A DNA stretch of 64,000 bases from Varroa destructor (Eukaryota > Arthropoda > Arachnida > Mesostigmata > Varroidae), in NCBI RefSeq assembly GCF_002443255.2, contig NW_019211456.1:49288486-49352485 (forward strand). Direction: 5' to 3'. Positions 10,486 through 22,632 of this stretch are shown here, piece by piece (position 1 is the stretch's first letter; every line of letters begins with the position of its first letter). A program made the translations under genes and the position numbers. A model generated the notes under the pieces. It searched no databases. It was not told the DNA's origin and saw nothing but the letters and a program-made list of their open reading frames with translations.

Positions 10486-13400
10486 ACCAGGGATGGTCCT
10501 GCGTCAAAATCCACCAACACAACGAACAGAACGCGGCGAGTACTAACAGCCACATCATTATAATCACCAGCAGCAGCAATGGCGAAAGCCTAGCAAAGGG
10601 CTACTAAGTAACGAAGAATTTTCTTTTTACGACAGCCCTATTGTTGTTGCTTCAGCGAATGCTCGGCTGGTCGTTCTGTCTGTGCGTGTATCTGGTCGTC
10701 GACGGTGGTGATGATGATGCGTGGGGCCATGCTTGCGTTTGTTTGTTTTGGCTGTGAGCGCGTTTATTACTGCCGGTCGGTCAGCTGGAGGCTACACTCT
10801 GAGCCTCCTACTTCTGCCGCCGGGTTTTGTTCCCCGCCGCTGCCATCAACAGCTATTATTAGTATTATTATTGCTTCGGCCAGAACGTCTGACTGACCAT
10901 AGATCTTTGCTGGGCTGCCCACTTTCGGCTGCCCAACTAGTGGTACGATATCTAATCAGCAGCAGCCCGTTGTGCCCGACTTGGCCTCGGTATGACTGTA
11001 ACTCTTTTCTGTCCACCTGATTACAGCAATAGCAATGAAAATAGGAACAACGACAATAGTACCCCGTTTATCCTCTGATCGCTGGTCGGCGTTTGCCCGC
11101 TACTGCTGCCGTTACCGCAACCGCTCTATCATTTATGTACTTACGTATATTTAGATGTATACATATGTATATTGTATAGCAGTCGTACAAACGGCGGCCC
11201 GCCAGTCATCATAATCAATTGGGATTTTCGTCACCATATTCTTTGTCATCACCATCATCATCATCAGTACCTTGTCTTCATTAAGCGTATCATCGTACCG
11301 GAGGTGGTCCGTCCATATTGCAGTCGCACCTCTCCGATATAAAAACAAACGTGCACATATGAAGATAATGCAAAGCCAAGTAATGTGTTCATCATGTCAA
11401 GCCTAAAAGTTCTCATTTTTTTTTTTAAAATGCCACGCTGTTACAACGATGTCATCGCCGCAGTCGCCACTTCAGAACTTTATCCTTCTGCAGGCGCGAA
11501 TGTGCTCCTTGAAAGGCTGTACATCAGCAATTGTACAAGAACCCGTATCAGTTTATAGAGGCTATTGTTGTGATCGGCCATTAAAATAAAAAGTGTAAAA
11601 TAATCTTGCTGTGCGAAGTTACCATGTCAAGAAGCTGTGAAGTTAGGATGATTCAGTCATGAAAATTTGCCATTGCTTTAGCTATCCTAGACTTCATTCG
11701 TCCACGTGTGTTTCACTCACTTTGATAATCGCTAGTGCGTCTTTCGTCGGCTGTTATGGCAGCGCTTTGAGCCCCGCTGTTGCCGGCGGATTGACCGCAA
11801 TTGATGCTTGTCGTGATGTGAATAGAAGATCAATCAATCAAATTGGGGCGTTGTCGGCTCCCGGTAACGTAACAACTTAGGCGGCAGAAAGAACGGTAAT
11901 GACATCGCCGTGGCTAGCATCCGTAGAAAAAAATTATGGTCTGCATTTACCCGCTTGAACAATTTCCAACATTATGCTACACCCACCATCGTTTGAGCTA
12001 TTGCTATGACGAAGGCCCGCCGCCTTACTCGTTACACAGCCTTGCAATAGAATATAGTTGCGTTTGCCAATTTCCTTCCATCTATGTGTGTACATATTTT
12101 TAGACATATTTACTATAATGATAGGGGGAAAGAGAGGGGCTAACAACAACGAAAGACGAGGCTGAAGCGCCCCAAGGGAGGGGGCGATGGCGGTGGAAGA
12201 TTTGGTTGTCGCGTAGCCTTAGTAGTAAAAAAAGCAGTGTCTGTGGTAACGTGGATAGTTTCGATGGTCGTCACAAAAGTAGGACTAATTGGAGACACCA
12301 TTGAAGAAGGTCCATCGGTGTTCTGCGGCAGTGGTTCGCGCAGGGGGACCGTCCAGGTGTCAGATCGGAGTTCATCTTCTGTAATTTATTTTATTGTTAC
12401 TACCGGGCTCCTGAAGCAGCATCTGCATCAACCATATTACAACTATCGTCAGATGGAAAAGCGTCATCCAACCAAAGACAAGGGGAGAAAACAACACGAT
12501 TATTATCCCATCCTGCTGCTGCGGCGGCGGATGCTGTAGAGGCAATCGTTGCCCTCATCGATCAGGGGCACTTGTTACCTCTACGTCAGATGCTCGAGCG
12601 GCTCGACCGAGGACAATCCCCAGCCATAGTCAGCATCGTCAAAATACCGCCTAGACGTATTTCGAACTATCCAAAGAGTAACTATTCGCTGACGCTGTTA
12701 CTTCTTCTTTTGCTACTGTTGGTTGTTTTCTCTTTGCCATTAATACTATATTCTATGACGATGCCGTTGCCGTACCTCTTTATCGATGTTGCTGCTAATG
12801 CTGAAGCTGATGATATGCCTGGAGTTGTGGCTGTTACAACTGCAGTAGCCGGGAGCCATTGTTAGTCATCGATATGAGAGCGTCATGAAAAAGGGATATT
12901 TGTTCTTACCACAAACGCCGCAGTAAACGACGACATCGGTGGCGGCGATAGTAGACTTCACATCGATTACAGCTCCAAGCTACATACATTTCTACAGACA
13001 GATGTATGCACATGCACAGACATGCACATAAGCTAAAGTATCAGCAGTGTTACTGGCATAAAAAGGAAAAGAAAAACTCGAAACTTCAGGCCGTTGTAGC
13101 AAGACTGCAATGGCAGCGATATGAAGGCTGCGGCGACAACGGCACAGAACACGATCACGAGGGTGACCGCAAACTTTACTGCATCAGCGTAACGAACAAG
13201 TTACAATTCAAGCTGCAAGCTACTTTCTACAGCATCAAACTGACCGGACAAATGGACGGCCCGCCCGGCGGCCGCCCAAGGAGCTTCGAAACAAACATTG
13301 AAGGAACGCATCTCCGTCCGGCGCTGTTGCCGCTGCCGAAGCGCAACAACGGCACAGACCAACCGAAGGCAAATTTCTTTACCACCATCATCAATAGCGT

Positions 13401-14075
13401 TTCTTTTAGGCTTCGGCTGTTATTATTATTATATGCTTGGTCACTACAGCAGCAGCCGTGGCCTCCCCTTTTTTTTTAGAATTAAAATTATGGGAATGAA
13501 CAAAAATACATCGATTTACGCGTAGGTAGACAGACGGATGAATGGATGGCTGTCCTGGCAGAATTGCACAGATAAATTGCATTCTTATAGTGACACAGCG
13601 TTTGGTTTGTTAACAGAGGCGGCAAGGGATTTTTCGTTACCGAGAAGTTTGAGCAGCTAACAGAGATATGCTACTCAGAACAGGGAGGGTACATAATTTG
13701 CCTTTTCTCCAGCCTCCGTCGGTCTTCCATTCTCCAGCATACCCTGCATGCGGTATCAAAAATAGTGCTAGAAGCGCCGGAAAGGGACTGTGAAGCCAAG
13801 ATCGTCAAGCGGCGCCACAGAACAGCGATCATGCAGACCAATAACCCTGCCAGTAGATTTGTAAGCTAAGAAGTATGGTACTGGATACATATGCTGCGCA
13901 ACAGATCGGATCCTTCTTCTCGTTTCATTCCCGTCAGCATTACCGGCACTGCCAATACCACCCCTTTTCGTTCAGGCTTCTTTTGTGAACAATTGAGAAG
14001 CTGGCAAAAAAAAACGCTTATCCACGAGCTACTTGTTGTTTCACCGTATTGCCGTTTGTACTAGTTGTCGCATTA

Positions 14076-14094
14076 TTGTTGTTGTTGTTGCTGC
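14076..14094. repeat. (TTG)5 triplet run
   Basis: Five TTG units followed by CTGC; one of several TTG/CAA runs in the window. Confidence 0.95.
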
Positions 14095-14710
14095 TCGAAT
14101 GAAATGCCCTCTTCACTCATTTCTCACAATAAAAAAACGCAGCGGCTGGCGCTACGGAGATGCAACCGAGTAACCGTCACCAGCATCAGGCAACATCACA
14201 CAAACACACGATGCTGCCGCTCAGGTGATGCGGTGCATTGCACGATGCGCATCAACGATATAGAGAAGTGCACGAAGCGTGCGTACGCATCGAGCGAACG
14301 AGGGGACAAGCGATCAGACAGGGAGTCAGGCCAGGTTGTTTTGGTGATATTAAATTTGAAGTCACGACTGACGCGGCGCGGTCAATAGGATGGCCACGTA
14401 CGGCTAACAGACGGCATCATTTTGATGTTGCTTTCGATAAAAATGTCCAGTGAGCACTACCAAACAGTACAGGCAACAGGTGAAGCAGTAGAACTTACAG
14501 CAGGAATAGTAACAACTGGCGAATACCTGTACTGTCGTCAAAAACACGAAATCGTTCATATATATATTATATATACGTGTGATAGATAATTCCTAGCGGA
14601 GAGAAACGGCCGTCGTGGTCATCGTAGTTTTGTAGCGCATAAAGGTAGCGTTCTTGAATTGCGTTCATAGACACTGCCAAGGGCTGAGTTTCTAAAACGA
14701 CGTACAGCTA

Positions 14711-14744
14711 TGGCTGAATAAGTGTAGACGCTTTTATTCAGCCG
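14711..14744. repeat. Perfect 10-bp inverted repeat
   Basis: GGCTGAATAA and TTATTCAGCC pair perfectly around a 12-base spacer. A T-G wobble extends the base of the stem, and AAGTG/CGCTT can form an alternative inner stem. Confidence 0.8.
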
Positions 14745-15295
14745 ACTGTTACTCATTTTTCAGTTCATAGAAGTCAATATAGAAAACCAGTAACCACCGG
14801 ATGATGCTTTGTTTTGTCCCAAAAATAAATTACGTTATTTCAGACAAGGTTGGCCTTTCAAACAACAACCTTCTCGATCGATTTCGGCTTCGCCAAAATC
14901 AGAAACGCCAACCCTAGAGCGTATATATATTCAAGAAGAATGAATCTATGGCTAGGAATACTAAATTATATCTTATTATCATTTGATAATCTATCAATAC
15001 ACCCATGCGATCAACGATTGCTAGACCACCAGTAACATTTATCATCCGTCTTTTTCTGTACTATTACTTTTATTGCTACTTCATCGTTGTCGTATTTGCA
15101 TGCGGTATGCGTCCGCATATAAAACTGTGTATGATATCTATGCGCGCTTCTATTCATTAATTATCAATTATATTAGATTAATATAGCACAAGGATGACAT
15201 TAGCAGGAGAGATTTGCGAACGCCCGTCCCCCGCACTGGAAGTCATGCAGGTTGATCGGCCGACCGTTTAGCCGTAGCTAGTATCATTTGAAAAC

Positions 15296-15310
15296 TACAT
15301 ACATACATAC
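15296..15310. repeat. (TACA)n tetranucleotide run
   Basis: About 3.75 units of TACA. Confidence 0.9.
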
Positions 15311-15887
15311 GTATATAAGCTATACAGACGGTTAAACATGTATCGAGCTATCAGTCAACACCCGACTTCGCTTGCATTTTTTATGACTTTGTGCCATGCC
15401 GTTGGTGTTGTGTTATCTAGGAGCCGCAACTCGGGCTCTGTCACCTCTTCTCCGTATTCCATACCGACTTTGGCCTCTGCCGCAATGAAGTCCTGCTGCC
15501 CCAAACCAATAATAACGGCACGATTTGCCGTCGCCCCTCTCACCTCTTTCCTGCTCGGTCTATCTACTCACGCAGAAACCCTCCGTGTAGCCCTTCTCTG
15601 TTCGGCTACAGCACGACTACAATTTGCCTGTGCCTGCTCTTCTCCGGGTCGGACGAGCTGCCCGAACCACGGTCATCCATCGATAAGGACACGATCCTCT
15701 TCCTACAGACACTTTTGGGGGGGTTAGAAAGCTCAAAAAATGAGATAGACCTCCTTGCTTGTAACCGCCTAGCTGACGACTGCTCAGTTCAGATAATAAT
15801 TACATTGAGGGGAAACCGACGTCTGACGCACCCTCATGGTAAACATCAGCGTCACCCCAACAAAAGCATCGTACCGCATCCTATGGC

Positions 15888-15932
<45 letters not shown>

Positions 15933-15939
15933 TCTCTCT
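15888..15939. repeat. (CT)n(AC)n(TC)n compound microsatellite
   Basis: About 25 bases of alternating CT, then 20 bases of alternating AC, then a short CT run. It is the longest simple repeat in the window. Confidence 0.98.
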
Positions 15940-16037
15940 TTACCTCATACCTTTCCTTTTTTCTTCAGCTTCCCTCAATCTCTTTCTCGCTTCTCGGATC
16001 TCCTTTTGTCTTCGTCGCCCACCGCCGCCGCATTAAC

Positions 16038-16135
16038 GTTCTTGTCGTCTTCGTCATCATCATCATAGTTACCGTCGTTGTTGCCGTTACCATCATCATC
16101 GTCTACGTCGGCGTCGTCATCGCTGTCGTCGTTAT
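16038..16135. repeat. Cryptic GTC/ATC/GTT triplet field
   Basis: Nearly 100 bases made of interspersed TCG, TCA, GTC and GTT triplets. On the minus strand it reads as an Asp/Asn-rich stretch inside an 89-codon frame, which I attribute to the triplet bias rather than to a gene. Confidence 0.8.
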
Positions 16136-16291
16136 TTCTTCCGCGACTCTGTGTGCCAATATGAGGAGACCCGATTCCTTCCTGCGACGTCGTCACGATG
16201 ACTCCCTTCCTCTCACTGTATTCTTTACTCACACTTACAGACAACGCTGGCAGGTAATAGGTTGCTGATGCTATTTCCGTGCTGATAGCAG

Positions 16292-16357
16292 GTTAAGAAG
16301 GTTGTGATCAGGGCCGCTTTTGGCCTGGCTATAGCTATTGCTGTTGTTTCTATCAAC
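16292..16357 (+). CDS. Weak candidate exon encoding a hydrophobic helix
   Basis: An AG (GCTGATAGCAG) precedes 66 bases, 22 codons in phase 0-0, that end at a GTAAGT donor. The reading starts VKKVVIRAAFGLAIAIAVVS, a basic start followed by a stretch long enough to span a membrane. The acceptor has a poor pyrimidine tract, and the segment is part of a frame that continues another 70 codons past the donor, so a chance frame is at least as likely. Confidence 0.08.
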
Positions 16358-17770
16358 GTAAGTTGGCTGGTTGCTCATCGGGCGCCGGTTGAGGGGGGCG
16401 CCGTATCCGATGTTTGTAGTAGAGGAGCGGTAGCCGTAGTAGATAGCGGTAGCATCAGGAACAACGGCAGCAGCGTTGGTTCCCACAGTTCGACAGAACG
16501 AGAGTACCCGGGCGAACGGACGGATGAACAAACGGTCGCAGCTCGGTCGGCAGCTCGATCGTTTGCTCACCCCTGACTACGACTAGTAATCGCATAGTAT
16601 TAACCAGTACGGGCAGTCTGGCCCTTTGGCGGCCGTAGTGATCTTCGCCTTGGCCCCTAGTGCCACCCCTACTGCAGCCACTGGCATTCTAAGCCAGTCT
16701 GCAGCGGCTGCATCACTACCTTCGACACGATCACCAGCAACGTCGTCATCATTGGGGTAGATTATAAACGGCAGGCATCAAGAGTTGGCCATGCTCGAAG
16801 AAATCGAAAAGAAAGACTTAAAAGACAGCAATAGAGGGAAAAACCCAGCGAAAAGAAGCAGTGCGAGGACGCTCTTACGTCGCATCTTCGCGCGACTATG
16901 CGAAACTCAGCATGCCAACCTATAACTCTTCTCCCCTTTCCGTGCTTGACTCATAGGACAACAGCTAACCACATCGTCTGAACTACAGTAAATTTTGTTG
17001 TCTACCTGTGATCTCCACCGTAGCGTTCCTTGATCGCACTGATGCTTTAGTCGTCCATGAATGCTCCGCTGAGTTTCACGATCGTATCACGCACACTCGT
17101 TCATTCAGTGTCAATATACCGAAAAGATTAATTGTATATTATATAAGCTAGCTTCATTTTTCATAAGTTATTCCGTATTGTGTTTAATGTAAATATATGC
17201 ACGTTGCAATAGCCAGGACAACAAAGCTGACGGCGATGGTCTCATCCGCTGGTATTTTTTTTGCTTTGCGTTTATCATGTCGGCTTAGAGGTCGAAACTA
17301 TTCGATACCCTCTCCCCCTTCGTCCCGTTTTTGCTCATCGTTGACCTTTCGATCCTAAGGCGTAAGGGCTGAAATAGCCAACAAAAATACGGCGCAATAG
17401 AGCACTGCTCGAATAAACGTGACGCTTACATTGCCTTAGGGTTTGAGCAAGATGACGCCTCCGCTATAATCTATGATTAACAATACCGTCGTCGCTGGCG
17501 ACATACCGTTTCAGTATGCAGGCCACATTTGGGACACAACTAACCCAAATTTCATGCATCGGCAGCAACAACAGTAAATTATCATCTCCCTACTGACCAA
17601 TAATTGTAGTAGCCTATCTAGTAGACACCTAAAACTAAATATCGACTCGATCTTTATTTTTTTTTCTTTGCCGCCACCACCCCATACCCCTATTCCGATG
17701 GTTCTCGTCCGTAAATAAGAGCGAAACACAAAGCATCCGCAATCTGCAAACAGGCGCACCGTCGCTGGGG

Positions 17771-17790
17771 CAGTCAGTCAGTCAGTCAGT
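17771..17790. repeat. (CAGT)5 tetranucleotide microsatellite
   Basis: Five perfect CAGT units. Confidence 0.97.
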
Positions 17791-18326
17791 GACGAAGAGG
17801 ATCTGAAGGAAAAATTTTTGGCGAACGTGCCTGTAGTTGTAACGCCAGCCTTCAACTGGCAATGGAACTTCTAGCGAGCGATCAACGATTACCACGGCAG
17901 AGGCGCACGCACACCATCTGGAGCACATCCAAGACTTATTCGTGATGTCACTATTATATGTACGTATAAAAAATGCCAAAGAACAAGCGAATACGTTTAT
18001 AATAATCAGCGTAATTATTATTCTAAAGCTTGGAATTACTTTTTAGCTGCACAACAACACTGTGTACCGGCCCATATGGCGCTGCTTTCCGCCAAACTCA
18101 ACACTCACCAAAATCGAACGATTCATTGACGCTTAATTTTTATGAACATCGTGAACAGCTACGGCTACAATCTTTAGCGCATCATTTGTTCGAAGTCTTC
18201 ATTGCTAACTAATCATTGGTTCATGGTCAGCCGCTTATTACTCGTTCTTCAATCATCTCTGCATTCGATGTTTCCGATGCGCTTCTACGAGTTTGGCACT
18301 TTATCTTCGTTCGTCGTCGTGCTTCT

Positions 18327-18337
18327 CCCCCCCCCCC
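18327..18337. repeat. Poly-C run, 11 bases
   Basis: Eleven C followed by a C-rich ACCCCTCTCCCC tail. Confidence 0.95.
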
Positions 18338-18465
18338 ACCCCTCTCCCCTTCATGCACGTAGTATAATAACTGCAATAACTTCTTGACTGCGCTACGTTC
18401 CCCTTCGACGACTATTTACCACAACTGACGGGTCAGTCGGATCATTCATCAAATTAAATCACAAA

Positions 18466-18492
18466 CAGCAGCCGCAGCAGCAGCAGCAACAA
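18466..18492. repeat. (CAG)n/(CAA)n triplet run
   Basis: CAGCAGCCG followed by four CAG units and CAACAA. If translated it would give Gln or Ala runs, but it lies in no supported frame. Confidence 0.95.
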
Positions 18493-18860
18493 TGACGTCA
18501 TCGCTCTTTCTTGATTAGTAATTACATTGTTGTCGTCTGCTCTTGCCTTTTCCCCATCATCAACAGAGACGGCGTAATCGCCAGCGCTACATCGTCGCTT
18601 TGTCTGTTTGCATAAACGGTCGGTCGGCTAGCGTTTCGCGGCAGTCGTTCGCGGTGACGTTGATCGCACAGAACTTGAGACAGCCGAAATAGTGGTGGCA
18701 GTGGCAGTATCAACGTCAGCAGCGTTGACGTTCGAATGAGCAACGAGCAGCGAGTAGAATCCCGCGATGATCCCGCAAGAATGAGGTAACTGGCATCTTT
18801 TTTATCCAAGGTTTCCTTTTCTTTATTGTCATTGCCGCCCTTACCATTGCCGCGACAGCC

Positions 18861-18883
18861 ACAATAACAACAACAACAACAAT
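18861..18883. repeat. (CAA)n triplet run
   Basis: ACAATAA followed by five CAA units. Confidence 0.95.
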
Positions 18884-19623
18884 AGCGACACACCAACTGT
18901 TCCTGCTGCCCCTTTGTCGTGCTGTTATCGGCATCAACGTTGCTTCTTGACATTATTAAAAATGGCCGCGGTAACCCAAAATCGAACAGATCTTTGAATC
19001 TTCGTCCATTATAAATGCGACAGCCGCCAGCGCCGCCGGTCGTGGCTGCAGTTCTGCCACACAGACATCTTTAAAAATCTTCTGCAGCAGCTCTGTTTGC
19101 GTGACAGGCAAATAATCAGACGCCTTTTCTTGCGTCAGTTTCGACTTTTCGGTATTTGTTCAATTGTATTTGAACGTCTGCACAAACAAACACAAAAAAA
19201 TACCCAATAAATTGATATAATATCAGTCTTGAGCAAAGTATCGGAGTCTCGTCACTAAAATTCTCGTTAAACAATTATAGTAGACATCGCGGAATTAGCT
19301 GAGTGATGTTACGTTAAAGGTGACGATCCGACAGGCAAACCAATACCTGCACCAGACGTTGGCTCAACCGTTTTACTTCCATGCGACAGACATAGGCCGA
19401 AATCATTTCCGAATTACACTTCATACGAAATTAAACGTCTGCTTCTTCGAGCTTACACGATGGTTTCGTCAGATATTATTTTTTTTCTCTCTCCATAGTT
19501 TTGATCCTTTCCTGACTCCGTACCTAGGAGTTTATCAAGTAATTTCATGACGCCACAATGCACGCCGCCGTTCTCCGTCTAACGACGTGTTCCGGTGAGG
19601 TAACGGACCTGTGAGAAGCTTAC

Positions 19624-19707
19624 GCTGACATTATCTTCCAGACAGCCATGATTGGCCGTAGCATTAGTGACTAGAACACCTTTGTCGACCAGAAGACTTC
19701 GCATCGC
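19624..19707 (-). CDS. Candidate internal exon, phase 0-0
   Basis: The minus strand shows a textbook acceptor (CTTTTCCTTCTGCAG) followed by exactly 84 bases (28 codons) and a GTAAGC donor. Only one frame is open; it begins AMRSLLVDKGVLVTNATA and ends LEDNVS. Both splice sites, the symmetric phase and the single open frame favour a real exon. I do not recognise the family, and no neighbouring exon in matching phase could be fixed: 20271-20325 upstream ends in phase 1. A possible linking acceptor (CGCTTTTTGCAG) lies at about 20068-20079 on the minus strand, but the donors after it are weak. Confidence 0.2.
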
Positions 19708-20270
19708 CTGCAGAAGGAAAAGCCACAGCTCGTGAATGTCTCTTGGGAATGTAGCAGCCATCGTTTGTCAGAGCTTCGAAACAGATACAGCTAAATATGT
19801 TGTTGAAATCATTACACCGTAATCTTCAGAAGCAACGGAGTCCAACAAAAGACAATGTCGTGAGTCACCGCCTGAGGATGTACCACGTTTCGCTTTAGCC
19901 GTTTTGGACACGCGCGAAATAAGGTATTTATGCATCTACTAATATCGTCTGTGACTGGCTAAAGGGTTTTGTAAAGCATGTAAATACTAGCACTCATTCT
20001 GTGCGTATGGTCAAGGCTTGCCAACATTCGGTATCGAACTGGCAATTTTTGCGTGTTGGTCTGCTCCTGCAAAAAGCGATCTGTATGGCTGCATTGTATC
20101 CAGCCCTAGTTCAGCCATCTTTAATCTTATTAAGCTTATTTCCCTATCTAGTTACCTTCGCCGCGCTGTTCACTTGCTGTCATTACACAGAGCTCTGCGC
20201 CGTTCAATTACGATTGTTATAGCTCGTTTTTGATACGATATTGTTGATTTTAATATATGTTGCTACTTAC

Positions 20271-20325
20271 CTCGACTCCGCATGACAGCGTCAGAGAGAT
20301 CACCACCGTGCAAGGCGTCTGTCAC
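20271..20325 (-). CDS. Candidate internal exon
   Basis: Read on the minus strand, a TTGTGTTGTGTCAG acceptor precedes 55 bases that end at a GTAAGT donor. Only one of the three frames is open; it reads VTDALHGGDLSDAVMRSR and ends one base into the next codon. The flanking donor is a strong consensus match (GAG followed by GTAAGT). I do not recognise the peptide. It lies about 560 bases upstream (in minus-strand direction) of another splice-flanked segment, 19624-19707, but the two phases do not join directly, so at least one intervening exon would be needed or one of the two is spurious. Confidence 0.18.
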
Positions 20326-22500
20326 CTGACACAACACAAAAACATGAACATTTTTTAGGGATTGCGATATTTCCCAAAAAAACAATCACACATACAGGTC
20401 AATCGGTACTAATTAAACATAGCAGACGACATTATATTTGAAAACAAGTATCATATTAAGCTACCTGCTAACATATAATCATTTGTAAAAGCTACTTTGA
20501 AACTTCACGTTACCGCGTATGCAGTATCTTCCTTCGTAAAATATGACGAGTTAATCTGAACTGCGCAATTTCGTCACACACACCGCAATGCATGCGATAA
20601 TTCCGGTACGTACATACATAGTCGCATATACATCCGTAATGGTCGACTCCGACTCGCTCTCTCCCCTATACTCACCGATCTATCGTTTATCGCTCTACTG
20701 TGCGTTCGCTCACATATCATCTCCTTTCGCCTGCACGATTATCGCTAGTGCCACGACGGGCCGTAGTCGGGGCACCCAGGTGGGACTGTGGCGGAGAAGG
20801 AAAATTAGCGAACACCCCTAGCAAGCACGGCCCAGCCCTGACCTTTACTAACCCAACAGAGTACATATAACCGCACACACGCGGCTACAAAGGACAGGGC
20901 GCCCATCATGTGTTAATAGAACGCTTACACTATCAACAACAACAACACATGTGAGAGCCATGTGGGCTGGCAACAAGCGCAACACCAACGACAGCAGCAT
21001 CATCAGCAGGCATGCTGTGTGACATCGTTGAAAGATGAGATTGATAAACGTTCTTTTAGGAGCCTCTAGAAGGCCTGTGTAGGCGTCGCACGCTCGGGCG
21101 GCCCCTTTAAAATGCGTTTGCCAGTCGAAACGCTGTCAAGTGGCATCCGAACCTACAACAGACAGGTAGCGCAGAAAAGTAGCGTAGTTGTACTGCTTGT
21201 CTCATAATCTCATACACCATCTTGGTATATGCACATATATTATAGAATAGCAGTGAGCGTTAACATCACCAGCACAGAAGAACAACAACAGACAGTTCGA
21301 AGCTGCTACGGCAAGGGCACTAGCCGAAAACGCCATGTATATGATACATTGTGTTTATACAGTCAAACAGGAACCGTTCGTCTGCCTGTGCTCGTTGCCA
21401 CATCGAAGAGGTACTACTTTCAGTTACTGTTGCCAAAGTTGGCCGAAGCAGCCGTCATCATTATTGCTATTATTGTTAACAATTAGCGCAACGGGGCTGA
21501 TGCGAAAACAAAAGAAAGGATTTGGCAACAGAAACCCACACAGACAGACAAAACCGTGCATAGCATAGACGACTGCCTGGGCGTCGAATTGAGCCGGGCG
21601 AAATCTCCTCTGTCTGAGAGCCTCCGCTTCGTGCGTGTACGAACCGAATGCCATAAGGGAGTACAGCCAATGGAGAACCTAATGTGACAAGAGCCTGTGA
21701 GGGTTCAACGCGGGGGCGGAGGGGCCGGGTCGGAGGAAATAAGTGGCAAGGAGGCGAATGAGTAAAGCGAAGCACGCGTTTGGAAAGAATTAGCTAAAAA
21801 TACCTATGATAGGAAAAACAATAAGCAACTAACGACTAGTCAGTCCCCTGTCACCACAGAAGGCACAGCGGCGGGCGTCACCTTTTCGACAGGCGGGTTT
21901 CCCTGCTAGGAGAAGCTGCTGTTTCCGTTATCTGGGTTGAGAGAAAAAAAATGTAAAAGCAACAAAACGGTGATATTTTTCAACGCTTGCAATGTGATGG
22001 CAAAAGACGAAGGCCGGTCGGGTGAAAGAACTGATAGCTATGTGTTCATAGGTAGATGTGGTCATATTATGCAAATGGCAAAGGATTCCTAAGAAAGCTT
22101 TTTTATTTCCCATTTTTCAGGTGTCCTCTCATTCAGTTACCGCTACTACTTCTTCTTCTATCGCCAATGTAACCGTTCGCGTTGTCTTCATATAGTCATA
22201 TGCATATGCCGCCTAACTATGTATTCAGCTCGCCAGTGACGGACCACTCTGTTTGGTTATTTTTTATTCCAGCCGACGCTCCGTTCATGGTTTTTCTAGA
22301 AAAGTTGAATCAACCGAGAAGAGACTTCTATATTTTAGTAAAATGCACTTTTTATCTTGCTTAAAAAGCTGGCTACACGACAAGGTTTAAGCCGCAAGTA
22401 CTTATCAGTAAAACTCGCCCAAGTATAGCTCAATCTTATCATCAATATTAACCCTAATGATAACTATTTGAAAACAGTGATGATGTGTACAATAGTCAGC

Positions 22501-22531
22501 TTTCGACGGGTAAGATTGTTATCCGTCGAAA
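22501..22531. repeat. Inverted repeat, 11-12 bp stem
   Basis: TTTCGACGG and CCGTCGAAA pair perfectly; one G-T wobble and two A-T pairs extend the stem inward to 12 bp, leaving a short loop around AAGATTG. Confidence 0.8.
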
Positions 22532-22617
22532 CAAAAAATGAATTATATTAAGAATGATAATAAAATTATTAATGAATATCCGCATCAAAAGCTTTTTGCA
22601 GGTCGATCGCCGACCTT

Positions 22618-22632
22618 TATATATATATATAT
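22618..22632. repeat. (TA)7 microsatellite
   Basis: Alternating TA run of 15 bases. Confidence 0.95.

Larger units (their letters stand above)
10001..15000. other. Region with no supported gene (10-15 kb)
   Basis: Holds (TA)9 at 10319, a bulged hairpin at 10449, a 14-bp palindrome at 11158-11171 (TATACATATGTATA), an 11-base T run at 11416-11426, TTG triplets at 14076, a short (AT)n patch at about 14558-14575 and a 10-bp hairpin at 14711. The 157-residue plus-strand frame at 13006-13479 has no recognisable domain and ends in leucine codons from a TTA-like triplet tract. Confidence 0.75.
15001..20000. other. Region with no supported gene (15-20 kb)
   Basis: The densest simple-repeat part of the window: an ACAT run at 15296, (CT)n(AC)n at 15888, a cryptic GTC/ATC triplet field at 16038-16135, (CAGT)5 at 17771, an 11-base C run at 18327 and CAG/CAA runs at 18466 and 18861. 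About 900 bases from 16577 to 17510 lack any open frame of 60 codons on either strand. A splice-flanked segment at 19624-19707 (minus) is listed as a candidate exon. Confidence 0.75.

Noticed and set aside
13006..13479. 157-codon plus-strand frame
   Set aside because: No domain, overlapped by another frame, and within the length expected for random frames in a window this size.
15975..16244. Minus-strand frame rich in Asp and Asn
   Set aside because: The composition follows directly from a GTC/ATC triplet field; similar triplet tracts occur outside any frame.
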